A model generated the notes under the pieces. It made no database searches, had not been told where the DNA came from, and saw only the letters and a list, made by a program, of their open reading frames with translations. From contig JAIYCK010000342.1 of NCBI GenBank assembly GCA_027488055.1, positions 1-16,858 on the forward strand: a DNA stretch of 16,858 nt, written 5' to 3'. Position 1 is the stretch's first letter, and each line of letters opens with the position of its first letter. Position numbers and translations under genes: made by a program. Source of the stretch: Flavobacteriales bacterium. Its GTDB lineage: Bacteria > Bacteroidota > Bacteroidia > Flavobacteriales_D > Sanyastnellaceae. Below, one piece after another: positions 8,541 to 15,930 of this stretch.

Positions 8541-9098
8541 TTATTTCACAAATTCAATATAATCGATTTCAATTGTAAAAGGACCTTCCTTCTTCTCAGT
8601 TGTAATGATACCCATTCGAACCATGCTTTTCAGCTTCGAATCATCTAATTTTTTCCCGGTAGCCTCGCCAATTTGGTATTCTTTAAAGTCCTTGAAAAGA
8701 ATAGTGGTTTCTTCCCACGTATTGGAACTAGTTGAATATAATGTGCCTTTGTAGTTTGGTAATGTCCAGTTGTTGCTATCCTCCAATGTGAATGCGAACT
8801 TCTGATTGGTGGATTTAAATTTGATCTTAACTCCTTTGCATTGCGACAGGTCATATTTCCCAAATGGCGTCTTTGCCGAAGCAAATCCACCGAAGTTTCT
8901 CAAAGAAATATCCCCTTTCAATATCATTGTATTGTCTGTGTATTCAAGATTAGATTTGGAAACACCGCCCATGACGTTGTCAGAAAGCAATACCCAATTG
9001 TTAATCTGATTTTGCCCACTTCCAAAATCGAGAATCATATCATTTGTGGTTATGCTATTCATTGATAATCCAAAAAGGAGAATTAGAATTGTTTTCAT
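8541..9098 (-). CDS. CIA30-family protein
   Basis: A 185-residue protein of the CIA30 family (named after complex I intermediate-associated protein 30; galactose-binding-like fold). The hallmark N-terminal block is present: NNWVLLSDNVMGGVSKSNLEY (about 33-53), then 'LKGDISLRNFGGFASAKTPF' and 'CKGVKIKFKSTNQKFAFTLEDSN', ending with the strand FTIEIDYIEFVK. The first 16 residues are hydrophobic and could be a weak signal peptide, so it may be exported. Bacterial members are not known to work on complex I; many are of unknown function. It lies about 580 bp from the OsmC-like gene start on the same strand and has no obvious partner. Confidence 0.88.
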   Translation of the reverse strand: MKTILILLFGLSMNSITTNDMILDFGSGQNQINNWVLLSDNVMGGVSKSNLEYTDNTMILKGDISLRNFGGFASAKTPFGKYDLSQCKGVKIKFKSTNQKFAFTLEDSNNWTLPNYKGTLYSTSSNTWEETTILFKDFKEYQIGEATGKKLDDSKLKSMVRMGIITTEKKEGPFTIEIDYIEFVK

Positions 9099-9204
9099 GT
9101 TTTATTTTCAAAATCATTTAACAGAATACACGTTAAGTATGTTCATGATTGTTATTTTTTAAGCGATCACGCAAAGAGGTGTGGCACTTGTGTCATTTGC
9201 TGCT

Positions 9205-9681
9205 TCATTTTTCTTGCGCTCTGCAAGTTGCAATATGTCTAACTGGAAAATTACAAGAATTTGCAATAAAGCACATTTTATGCGCTTCACTATGTAATTC
9301 GTTAGCTCTGTCAACTTGTTTGTGGTCGGTTATAATGACAGTTGGACGTAAAACAACTTCTGTAAAGTGTCCCCCATTTTCTCCCGTTTCTTTCATTGTT
9401 CCACTTGCATTGTCTTTGTAATCAATAACGGTTATTCCGTTGGTTGCACACAAATGCAAATACCATAACATATGACAACCTGATAACGATGAAACCAAAA
9501 GGTCTTCTGGATTATGTTTTGATTTGTCTCCAAGAAAAGCGGGGTCTGATGAAGCCATAATATCCACTTTGTTGTCAATCGAAATAGTATGACTTCGATC
9601 GTATGATTTATAGTCCTTTGTGCCAATTCCTGTATTGCCAGTCCAAGTGATAGTCGTTTTATAATGATGTTCTTTTGTCAT
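9205..9681 (-). CDS. OsmC-family peroxiredoxin-like protein
   Basis: A 158-residue protein of the OsmC/Ohr superfamily, which reduces organic hydroperoxides with a pair of cysteines. Both expected cysteines are visible: one in the helix after the ESD-like segment (SSLSGCHMLWYLHLCA) and one in the SCNFPV motif near the C-terminus. The early 'HNPEDLLVSSLSGCH' block is the family signature. I take ATG 9679-9681 as the start (MTKEHHYKTTITWTGN); the upstream in-frame ATG at 9732 adds 17 basic residues with no family match. It is a cytoplasmic stress-defence protein; the general OsmC branch is clearer than any named subtype. Confidence 0.9.
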   Translation of the reverse strand: MTKEHHYKTTITWTGNTGIGTKDYKSYDRSHTISIDNKVDIMASSDPAFLGDKSKHNPEDLLVSSLSGCHMLWYLHLCATNGITVIDYKDNASGTMKETGENGGHFTEVVLRPTVIITDHKQVDRANELHSEAHKMCFIANSCNFPVRHIATCRAQEK

Positions 9682-10059
9682 AAAGCATATTTCAATTGTC
9701 CGTCGATTGGTTGGTAATTGCTTTGTGCTCACCGCATACTACCATATTTCCAAACCTCAACGGTGGTTATATACCATAAAAGTACACTTATTTCGAATTG
9801 CTGAAGGGGACAATAAGAAGCATGTGAAATCAAATGAGAATGAAAAATAGGAGGTGAGTAGACGGAGCTAGGCTCAGTCTGTAAGTACTTTCCTAACTTG
9901 ATTTTTCTATGGATAATCGAATTGACAGTTCCGATAACGGGAGCGAAGTAAGTTGATCCCAGCTCTGTTTGCTAAAAGGAAATATACAAATGTCGAATTA
10001 CTGTTGAAAAGCTGGGTGCACGAGCCGGTCATTAGAGCATTGAGGTGAATCCGATTTCA
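9682..10059. other. Intergenic region without a recognisable gene
   Basis: Neither strand shows a convincing gene. A plus-strand frame without a start codon runs from about 9668 to a TAG near 9850; its translation looks like no known protein and it overlaps the OsmC promoter side. The segment 9850-10059 has scattered short inverted repeats but none followed by a T-run. The promoter of the OsmC gene must lie in the first part. Confidence 0.5.
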
Positions 10060-10671
10060 TCAATCGCATCTGCATGATCTTTTGATCAGTTTCCCTTTTT
10101 TATAGCGGCAAATGGACATCTGAATCCCTTGTTTATAGAATACGAGTTCACCGTTACCATCTTTAAATGATCCGATAGGCAATGAATGGCCCTCATCATC
10201 GAAATTTTGGATGTTCATGAGTCTTCCATCCATGTAATCAGCCTGCGAATCGACTTGACCGTTTGGGTAATAGTTCACCATTGTTTGGCTTCCTTTGGTC
10301 TCATGAAAATGGCTAATGGATTTAATTTGACCATTCTCATCGAATTCTTTGATCATGTCCAATTGTGATTTTCCATAAAATTTTTTGTTGATGATATAAA
10401 GGTATATTTCTCTCGTCACCGTGCGATTTGAGTTGTATTCTGTAATAATATCATATTGAGTCCCATTTTTCTCTGTGGTCAAGGTAGTGCGTAGGAGTTT
10501 TCCATTGCGATCATAATCAAAGTAGGTCTCGTTCCCATTCGTCTCGTTCCATAGGAAGATGATCTGCCCATCTTCATTTAAAGTTGTATCGATGACTTCC
10601 GCAATTAGGGTATCCTGGGCATGAATTTTCAAACCGGTCAAACAGCATAAAAGGATGAAAACAGATTTCAT
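10060..10671 (-). CDS. MORN-repeat (YwqK-like) secreted protein
   Basis: A 203-residue protein with a signal peptide (MKSVFILLCCLTGLKIHAQD) and MORN-variant repeats of the type annotated as YwqK-like: 'YDRNGKLLRTTL', 'FDENGQIKSISHFHETKGSQ', 'YYPNGQVDSQADYMDGRL' and 'FDDEGHSLPIGSFKDGNGELVFY'. Each has an aromatic, an N/D-G turn and a strand. YwqK names an antitoxin component in Bacillus, but secreted Bacteroidota relatives are mostly structural or surface proteins, so no antitoxin role should be assumed. The end is cysteine-rich (RSCRCD). Confidence 0.8.
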   Translation of the reverse strand: MKSVFILLCCLTGLKIHAQDTLIAEVIDTTLNEDGQIIFLWNETNGNETYFDYDRNGKLLRTTLTTEKNGTQYDIITEYNSNRTVTREIYLYIINKKFYGKSQLDMIKEFDENGQIKSISHFHETKGSQTMVNYYPNGQVDSQADYMDGRLMNIQNFDDEGHSLPIGSFKDGNGELVFYKQGIQMSICRYKKGKLIKRSCRCD

Positions 10672-10704
10672 TTTACTTTAATTTTAATGGAAAACTTGGC
10701 TGAT

Positions 10705-10718
10705 TTAAGTGCACTTAA
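10705..10718. repeat. 14-bp perfect palindrome upstream of the MORN gene
   Basis: TTAAGTGCACTTAA is its own reverse complement and lies 34 bp upstream of the ATG of the minus-strand gene at 10671. Its place fits a dimeric regulator site, but no regulator gene is nearby and chance is possible. Confidence 0.3.
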
Positions 10719-10789
10719 GTTATCATCTGAAATACTAAGTCTTGTTAAGCAAAAGGCATTTTCAACTTCTAAGCACATCTTGCTTTCTG

Positions 10790-11125
10790 TTAAATATCCA
10801 AAACAATTCTTAAATTGGATTTTAAGCGGATTTTCTGATCTTTATTTAGTTGTCCAAGTTTCTTAATTAATCTCTTGTTATTGATTGCTCGAATTTGATC
10901 AACTAATATGTCGCTGATATTCTCCAATTGTCCTGATTTTAAGTGAACTCTCAGAATTTCAATTTCCTTCTTTACATTCGTAGTTATGGGGCAAATTAGG
11001 GTTGACAAATGTGTTTCATTCAAAAGATCAGTTTGAATTATAACCACAGGTCTTGTTTTTCTAGGCTCTGTTCCTTTGCTAGGATTTAGATTAGCCAACC
11101 AAATGTCATACTGCTTTATCTTCAT
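10790..11125 (-). CDS. MazF/PemK-family toxin (endoribonuclease)
   Basis: A 111-residue toxin of the MazF/PemK family, which cleaves mRNA. Family features in order: the N-terminal DIWLANLNPSKGTEP block, KTRPVVIIQ (with the conserved Arg of the active site), the LICPITTN strand (Thr/Ser of the catalytic site), then HLKSGQLENISDILVDQIRAIN and the 'RLIKKLGQL' end helix. The start is ATG 11123-11125; the preceding in-frame codon is TTG. It overlaps the 3' end of the antitoxin gene by 20 bp, which indicates translational coupling and a two-gene operon. Confidence 0.9.
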   Translation of the reverse strand: MKIKQYDIWLANLNPSKGTEPRKTRPVVIIQTDLLNETHLSTLICPITTNVKKEIEILRVHLKSGQLENISDILVDQIRAINNKRLIKKLGQLNKDQKIRLKSNLRIVLDI

Positions 11126-11345
11126 CAATCAATTTTTCAAATTCAAGTAAAACTTCCATAGAATCTTCCATAGTCATTTTGGACTCTTTGAGCAGTTGCT
11201 TTTTAAGAAGTCTACGTTTATTATATTGATTATAGATATTGACAGCTTCGTTGATGTAGCGATTACGAGCCAATTTCATCTTTGAAGTAAGCTCTTCCGC
11301 CTCATTAAATATCTCATCGTCGAGTTTAAGAGATAACGTTTTCAT
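11106..11345 (-). CDS. Ribbon-helix-helix type antitoxin of the MazF module
   Basis: A 79-residue protein directly upstream of and overlapping the MazF-like toxin, in the usual antitoxin-first order. It opens with a short strand (MKTLSLKLDDEIFNEAEEL) and two helices (SKMKLARNRYINEAVNIYNQYNKRRLL), the plan of a ribbon-helix-helix DNA-binding dimer. The acidic C-terminal tail (EVLLEFEKLIDEDKAV) is suited to wrapping the toxin. ATG 11343-11345 is chosen because the RHH fold begins there; the longer frame to 11474 runs into repeat R1 and is not protein-like. Autoregulation at its own promoter (11346-11430, which contains the near-palindrome GTATATAC) is likely from the family, not shown. Confidence 0.82.
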   Translation of the reverse strand: MKTLSLKLDDEIFNEAEELTSKMKLARNRYINEAVNIYNQYNKRRLLKKQLLKESKMTMEDSMEVLLEFEKLIDEDKAV

Positions 11346-11430
11346 GTTTCTTTTTCGTAAAGGTTTATATTTTTGGTATATACTGCAATTTTTTCTTAAA
11401 GTTTTGGTTATTTGATGCTCCAAGGCATGA

Positions 11431-11576
11431 TTGGCAGAGGTTTTGGGCTTGTTGAAGCTAGCGATTTTCACCATCTCGGCTCAGCCGAGATTGATGCGGA
11501 GAACCAAACTTTGATTAACCACAAATGTGTTTGCGGAGCGCTGAACCGCCAATTTCTTGTAGGTGCTGTTAGTGGC
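11431..11576 (-). repeat. Cassette-boundary repeat R1 (attC-like, degenerate copy)
   Basis: One of three related palindromic repeats, written here in the minus-strand gene direction. The outer arm next to the 87-residue protein gene is intact: GTTAGTGGC at 11568-11576, with the inner arm CGCCAATTTCTTGTA ending near 11561, identical to R3. The centre has the AACCACAAA motif (11517-11525) and GCGATTTTCACC at 11461-11472. The other outer arm (11431-11460) has drifted and lacks the TAAC core. A perfect 19-nt palindrome, ATCTCGGCTCAGCCGAGAT (11473-11491), replaces one of the two central units. Confidence 0.75.
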
Positions 11577-11832
11577 TGGTTTTCTCATCTCTTCGAATCA
11601 GTTTCTTATATATTAATATTCCAGCACTTACAGGTATCCAATAGTAAATTGTCAATGTAAGATAACAATATCCAAAGTACCATAGAAACCAATTCCAAAT
11701 TGATTCCAAGTTAATCCCATGCTCCTCGACAAAAATCCAGTCATCATTAATCATATACACCCAAAAAGCGATAGACGAAATTGTCAATAGAATTAAATAT
11801 ATTTTCCATGCGATTTTGAAACTCTTTTTCAT
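11569..11832 (-). CDS. Small membrane protein (87 aa), unknown
   Basis: An 87-residue protein with two hydrophobic spans (about 8-27: AWKIYLILLTISSIAFWVYM; about 48-75: FLWYFGYCYLTLTIYYWIPVSAGILIY) separated by a short acidic loop, and a basic C-terminus (KKLIRRDEKTSH). No family is recognised. Its stop codon TAA (11569-11571) is the TAA of the outer arm of repeat R1, and its start is 88 bp from the far arm of R2, so the gene is held tightly between two repeats. This is the pattern of an integron-like cassette gene. Confidence 0.7.
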   Translation of the reverse strand: MKKSFKIAWKIYLILLTISSIAFWVYMINDDWIFVEEHGINLESIWNWFLWYFGYCYLTLTIYYWIPVSAGILIYKKLIRRDEKTSH

Positions 11833-11919
11833 TATAACCTATTCAAATTTTACACTTGCTTTCGTCACGAAAAGCTATTATGTTCTATTGTTGTATCATT
11901 TGTGGGTGTCTGTTAAATT

Positions 11920-12073
11920 GCCACTAACTTTTTGCAGCTACCCGAAGGGCGGGACTTTTACCACAAAACTTGATTTGAAAAACTAATGTTTGATTAATCA
12001 CAAAACTGTCTTTGGAACACGAATTGTACATCAGTGAAGCTAAACCCCGCCTATTGGAAATGTGTTGTTAGCT
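11920..12073 (-). repeat. Cassette-boundary repeat R2 (attC-like)
   Basis: The second copy of the repeat family. Outer arms are GCCACTAAC (11920-11928) and GTTAGC (12067-12072). Inner arms are GGCGGG (11948-11953) and CCCGCC (12046-12051). The inner arm sequence differs from R1/R3 yet still pairs, which supports selection on structure. The two central ACCACAAA/ATCACAAA motifs (11960-11967 and 11997-12004) are 37 nt apart, the same as in R3. It lies between the stop of the sialate O-acetylesterase-like gene (12163, 90 bp away) and the start of the 87-residue gene. Confidence 0.78.
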
Positions 12074-12162
12074 GCTGCCCTGTCGTTCTTTTAGTGGTAT
12101 TGGGATCTGGATTTAATTATCATATTGAGAAAATGTCGTATAGGTTTTATCGGCATACCAAC

Positions 12163-13857
12163 TTAATCCAAGACCACTCGATGCCTGACTGTCTGTCTTT
12201 CTCCGCTGCACTCGAGTACATACAACCCTTTAGCAAAAGTTGAAACATCAATGACCGTCTTTGAATTCAATCGACGTCGTTCGAATACAATCCTACCTTT
12301 TGCATCATACAGCCTAATTGTAGTTGTCTCACCGTCCGATGCGAATATTTCTACATTCAAGGTATTTATTGCAGGGTTTGGATACAGGGAAGTGATGTAC
12401 GATTCTCTGCTTTCTTCTTGTGCTGAAACGAATCCCTCGCAATAGGCCATGTCGTTGATGGCAAGTGCCATTTGATCACCCATCGATCTGCCTACATTGA
12501 GCATGGTAAGTGCATTGTTGTTGTAATGGTATCCGGCATCATCAGGCGATTCGGCAGCAATCATATAAAATGCTTTGGAGTCGACAAATCCAACGGTACC
12601 TCCGTAGAGCGAATCATTGCAACCCACATTTTCTTGGGCCACGGCCACTATGTTCTGGATTGCTTGCATCCACCCGTCCCCTGAAGGTTCATATCCACCT
12701 TGTCCGGCACTGGCAATGACTACCGGCAGGGCTGGATTGCCAAAGGCGGTTCGAACATCGTTGACCAGATGGTAGAGGTTGCTTTCATATTCATTGAGGA
12801 AAGCTTCGGATGCTGCATCATTCCACCCCTGAAACCAAGCAAATCCCGATATCTCAAAGTCAGTAGCATCTATCTCCGGGAATTCTGTTGCAAGATTTTC
12901 CGTTACACTCTCCACGATGTCCAACATCTGATTATAGTATGGGCCCGCGGTCCCGCCTGCTGATGGCGGTCGGAAATCTTCGGCTAAGCTCATGCCCCCC
13001 CAAGCTGCTTTGATAATGAGGACCGGATCTTCGAAATATTGGTCCATTTGATGAGCGAACATCAACTCAGGCCCGATATAGCTTGGATTCACTCCTTGGC
13101 CAATGGTTACGTTGTCCTTAATGATGGTACCGTCACCGTTTTCAAAATGGAGGTAGGCGTCGTCCAAAACAGTCCATTCGCCTCCGGTCTGCAACATGGC
13201 CCACTGACCCTCGGTGTCATTTTCCATCACATCTAGCAACGTATTGGGCGAGGGGTAGTTCTCTTGTTGCCCGTTCATGGATGCCACCACATTAGCTCCC
13301 TGGTCAGTGAGGGTCCATGAGATTTCACCACCGTATGAACCGGCTTGGTTGACCACAACATCACAAGGAACACCGCTTTGCAGCGTTATGGTGGCAGTGC
13401 CTGCTGAACCGTTTGGCAATGTTGCGGTGGCCACCACCACGCCGGCTTGCACAATATCATAGGTCCAACCGTTCCATCCGTCTCCATAATCATCTTCCAT
13501 ATTGAAGGTGAAGTCACAGATTCCGGTGCCGTCACAAGTGGGCGTGAACGATGTAATGACCGCTCCCATCGCACCGGTTGCGCCATCATAGATTTTGCCA
13601 TGACCCTGCATATTGGATTGGCCAGCCAATACAAAAACACGAACGACACCTGTTGATTTCACTGACTTTTGTATGTTTTTTTTGTTAATCAAAAGTTGCG
13701 AAAGCACTTGCGAAGACTCAGTGGAATCCTGTGCTGTAACAAATCCGCTTACGATTGATGCGGAGAAAAGAACGAGTATTCTCAGTTGAATGTGTTTTTT
13801 GATGCCGTCACCTTTTAAGGATCTACGGCAACCATGTAAGGATGAAATCAAAATCAT
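12163..13857 (-). CDS. Secreted sialate O-acetylesterase-like (SASA) carbohydrate esterase with T9SS sorting domain
   Basis: A 564-residue predicted carbohydrate esterase of the SASA (CE6-like, SGNH-type) family, which removes acetyl groups from sugars. After a hydrophobic signal (about 20-43, ending FVTAQ) comes VLAGQSNMQGHG with the nucleophile S81, then 'IGPELMFAH', 'IKAAWGGMSLAEDFRPP' and 'FAWFQGWND', and the Asp/His pair in DDAGYHYNN (D440, H444). Residues about 97-200 are an inserted beta domain with DDYGDGWNG. The C-terminus (about 490-564: SLYPNPAINTLNVEI ... GLYVLECSG) is a type A Por sorting domain, so it should be exported by the type IX system. The only Met start is at 13857, giving an unusually long basic leader (MILISSLHGCRRSLKGDG) before the signal. 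The gene lies between repeats R2 and R3. Confidence 0.88.
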   Translation of the reverse strand: MILISSLHGCRRSLKGDGIKKHIQLRILVLFSASIVSGFVTAQDSTESSQVLSQLLINKKNIQKSVKSTGVVRVFVLAGQSNMQGHGKIYDGATGAMGAVITSFTPTCDGTGICDFTFNMEDDYGDGWNGWTYDIVQAGVVVATATLPNGSAGTATITLQSGVPCDVVVNQAGSYGGEISWTLTDQGANVVASMNGQQENYPSPNTLLDVMENDTEGQWAMLQTGGEWTVLDDAYLHFENGDGTIIKDNVTIGQGVNPSYIGPELMFAHQMDQYFEDPVLIIKAAWGGMSLAEDFRPPSAGGTAGPYYNQMLDIVESVTENLATEFPEIDATDFEISGFAWFQGWNDAASEAFLNEYESNLYHLVNDVRTAFGNPALPVVIASAGQGGYEPSGDGWMQAIQNIVAVAQENVGCNDSLYGGTVGFVDSKAFYMIAAESPDDAGYHYNNNALTMLNVGRSMGDQMALAINDMAYCEGFVSAQEESRESYITSLYPNPAINTLNVEIFASDGETTTIRLYDAKGRIVFERRRLNSKTVIDVSTFAKGLYVLECSGERQTVRHRVVLD

Positions 13858-13916
13858 AACTCTATATTTTGTTTAATTTATAGCTGTCAGTTTCATGTTA
13901 GTACTGTTCAACAGTT

Positions 13917-14046
13917 GCCACTAACGGTTTGCAGCTACAAGAAGTTGGCGATTTTCACCACAAATGTTCATACGAAGAACGAATGTTTGTTGAACCACAA
14001 AACTGTCATACGAAGTACTAAACCGCCAATTTCTTGTAGGTGCTGT
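13917..14046 (-). repeat. Cassette-boundary repeat R3, part left of the intron
   Basis: The best preserved copy. GCCACTAAC (13917-13925) is the outer arm and TACAAGAAGTTGGCG (13936-13950) the inner arm, which pairs over 15 positions (one G-T) with 14024-14038. The spacers between outer and inner arms are 10 nt (13926-13935) and 6 nt (14039-14044) and do not pair. The centre has two ACCACAAA units (13957-13964, 13994-14001; 37 nt apart), each followed by a CATACGAAG motif. The other outer arm starts at 14045 and is cut by the intron; it resumes at 15931. Confidence 0.82.
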
Positions 14047-14543
14047 GTGCGCCATGTATGCCTTTCATACCCTCAAAAGTATGAAGATTAACCAGAGGGT
14101 GCAAATCCCTTATGGGCTGGTTGCGGAGTTTTTCAGCCCATTAGCAAGTGACAAGCTGGTGAGGAGTGATCCTTGCAGTGAAGAAAGTCAAACGGCAAAG
14201 ACCTGTACCGAGGAACACGAAGTACATAGGAGGCCGATGAATGTGGGTAAGTGTGCACAGCAACATGAAGCCTACAGCAACAACACTCATCGGTAGATGT
14301 AACGGGAATAGGTTGAAGGTTAAAGGGCTTACCATGGGAGATCTCCGAGTCCACGGGTTGGACAAGCGGAGAAGTCAGCCGAGGTCATAGTAGTTGCGGA
14401 TACGAGCTGCCATTGAACGGGCAGAGGTCTCACCAAGTAACGAAGGACTGAACATGATGTAGTTCCAAATGACCATTGGATCGTCCGCTGAAAGGTGGAG
14501 AAGCCAATGATTAAGAGGAACAGAGAATTTTTAAGTAAGAAGA
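14047..14543 (+). ncRNA. Group II intron ribozyme, 5' part (domains I-IV start)
   Basis: The 497 nt between the intron 5' end and the maturase ATG carry no gene. A stem is visible at ATGGGCTG (14112-14119) with CAGCCCAT (14134-14141), and another at CCGATGA with TCATCGG around the exon-binding candidates (about 14234-14293). CCTACA (14271-14276) could pair with TGTAGG (14035-14040) in the 5' exon as a second contact. Detailed domain borders cannot be fixed by eye. Confidence 0.7.
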
Positions 14544-15848
14544 ATGCTTGAAGAAGTAATCAACATCCGCAACATGCAACAGGCGTGTATCCGTGTGGTC
14601 CAGAACAAAGGTTCTGCCGGCGTGGACGGCATGTCTGTAAACGCACTGAAGGACTATGTTCGAATGAACAGAGTACTGACTGCGAAAGCACTGAAGGATG
14701 GCGAATACCGATCTCAAACCATTCTCGGGGTATCCATACCCAAGAGCAATGGAAAGACGCGCTTATTGGGTATTCCAACGGTATGTGACCGTTGGCTGCA
14801 ACAATGTGTGGCACAAGTGCTTGAACTCAAATTTGAATTTGACTTCAAACCTCACAGCTATGGTTTTCGCCCAGGGAAGAACGCTCAACAATGCGTGTTA
14901 CAATCACAGCAGTACATCAACGAAGGCTTTCAGCACATCGTTGACATTGATCTCAAAAGCTTCTTTGATGAGGTGGATCACTGCGTACTACTTCAACTTC
15001 TGTATCGCAAAGTGAAGTGTAAAGCCACACTCAAACTTATTCGAAGTTGGCTACGCGCCCCGATCATGATCGACGGCAAACTAACCAAACGAAGAAAGGG
15101 AGTACCGCAAGGAAGTCCACTTAGTCCGTTGTTGTCTAACATCATGCTTCATGAGTTAGATAGACATTTGGAAAAATGTGGCATCAAGTATGTTCGCTAC
15201 GCCGATGATTTTAGCATCTACTGCAATAAGAAATCGGAAGCAAGGAAGATGGGGAACGAAGTTTTTCTTTTTCTAAAGAACAAACTGAAGCTACCGATCA
15301 ACCTCGACAAGAGTGGCATACGCCGACCAGTGAACTTCAAACTATTGGGATACGAATTTGTACCCACCTATGAGAAAGGAACAAAAGGCAAGTACCAACT
15401 TGTGGTAAGCGAAAGCGGTTGGAAGGAGTTGAAAAACAAAATCAGAGTCATCACACGTAAAACTGCTCCTCTAACTTTGGCCGAACGCACCAAGCAACTG
15501 AAAGGAGTGTGCCGCGGATGGGTCAACTATTTTCGCCTAGCGAGTTTAGTTGGCAAACTCGGAACGCTCGACAGCTGGGTGCGCAATAGGTTACGTTATT
15601 GCATTTGGAAAGATTGGAAAAAGGCCGAACGCAGAAGGAAAAACCTGATGCGTCTTGGAGTAGACTACCAGCATGCCTATGCATGGAGCAGAACACGAAA
15701 GGGTGGATGGACGATAGCACAGAGCCCCATTATGACAACGACGATCACACTGGAAAGACTTGCCAAACGAGGGTACGAATCCATGCTTGATTATTACTTA
15801 AAAGTACGCCCCGAACAAACGTTCATGGGCAACTCCTTTACATCATGA
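14544..15848 (+). CDS. ltrA: Group II intron reverse transcriptase/maturase
   Basis: A 434-residue LtrA-type intron-encoded protein that helps its intron splice and copies it into new DNA sites. RT blocks in order: NKGSAGVDGM (21-30), LLGIPTVCDRWLQQ (RT2), SYGFRPGKNAQQ (105-116), the DIDLKSFFDEVDH block with catalytic D136, GVPQGSPLSPLLSNI (186-200) and YADD (219-222, catalytic D221/D222). The maturase (X) region follows, with GVCRGWVNYFRLA near 325 and SRTRKGGWTIAQSPI near the end. There is no HNH endonuclease domain after it, and the protein is shorter than En-bearing LtrA (about 600). The stop codon (15846-15848) overlaps the beginning of domain V. Confidence 0.95.
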   Translation: MLEEVINIRNMQQACIRVVQNKGSAGVDGMSVNALKDYVRMNRVLTAKALKDGEYRSQTILGVSIPKSNGKTRLLGIPTVCDRWLQQCVAQVLELKFEFDFKPHSYGFRPGKNAQQCVLQSQQYINEGFQHIVDIDLKSFFDEVDHCVLLQLLYRKVKCKATLKLIRSWLRAPIMIDGKLTKRRKGVPQGSPLSPLLSNIMLHELDRHLEKCGIKYVRYADDFSIYCNKKSEARKMGNEVFLFLKNKLKLPINLDKSGIRRPVNFKLLGYEFVPTYEKGTKGKYQLVVSESGWKELKNKIRVITRKTAPLTLAERTKQLKGVCRGWVNYFRLASLVGKLGTLDSWVRNRLRYCIWKDWKKAERRRKNLMRLGVDYQHAYAWSRTRKGGWTIAQSPIMTTTITLERLAKRGYESMLDYYLKVRPEQTFMGNSFTS

Positions 15849-15930
15849 ACCGCCGTATACGAGGTCCGTATGTACGGTGGTGTGAGAGCCTCTCCCTGTC
15901 AACGTAAGTTGGCAGGGCGGGCTACTCGAT
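15847..15930 (+). ncRNA. Group II intron domains V and VI
   Basis: Domain V: ACCGCCGTA (15849-15857) pairs with TACGGTGGT (15873-15881), and TACG (15858-15861) pairs with CGTA (15867-15870), leaving the classic two-nucleotide bulge TG (15871-15872). The catalytic triad is C15851-G15852-C15853 with the usual G-U wobble in the middle, the CGC form typical of class C. Domain VI: GAG/CTC and AGCC/GGCT flank a single unpaired A at 15924, 7 nt from the 3' end, the expected branch point; the distal hairpin CCCTGTCAAC-GTAA-GTTGGCAGGG spans 15894-15917. Confidence 0.88.

Larger units (their letters stand above)
14047..15930 (+). mobile_element. Group II intron (class C-like) inserted in repeat R3
   Basis: A complete group II intron of 1884 bp. 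The 5' end is GTGCG (14047-14051) and the 3' end is CTCGAT (15925-15930). It encodes its own maturase (14544-15848) and carries a full domain V and VI. Removing it joins GTAGGTGCTGT to TATGGGCTGG, which matches uninterrupted repeat R1 (GTAGGTGCTGT followed by TAGTGGCTGG), so both borders are supported by comparison. The orientation is opposite to the surrounding genes. Class C is suggested by the CGC triad in domain V, by the missing endonuclease domain in the protein and by insertion in a palindromic target. Candidate exon-binding ACAGCA (14257-14262 or 14274-14279) is complementary to TGCTGT at the 5' border. Confidence 0.88.

Noticed and set aside
9668..9850. A plus-strand open frame across the OsmC start region
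   Set aside because: It has no start codon and no recognisable sequence, and overlaps the start of a well supported gene.
10678..10780. A 36-residue minus-strand frame (start MCLEVENAF) that ends in an ATGA overlap with the MORN gene start
   Set aside because: It is short, matches nothing known, has no signal or membrane span, and its open upstream part overlaps the toxin gene. It may be a remnant of a lost gene but cannot be supported.
11431..14046. Repeats R1-R3 as a CRISPR array
   Set aside because: There are only three copies, spaced by whole genes of different size; the units are 130-155 bp imperfect palindromes, and no cas gene is present.
14045..14365. Several frames of 70-85 codons in the first 300 bp of the intron
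   Set aside because: They lie in the structured ribozyme region and look like no protein.
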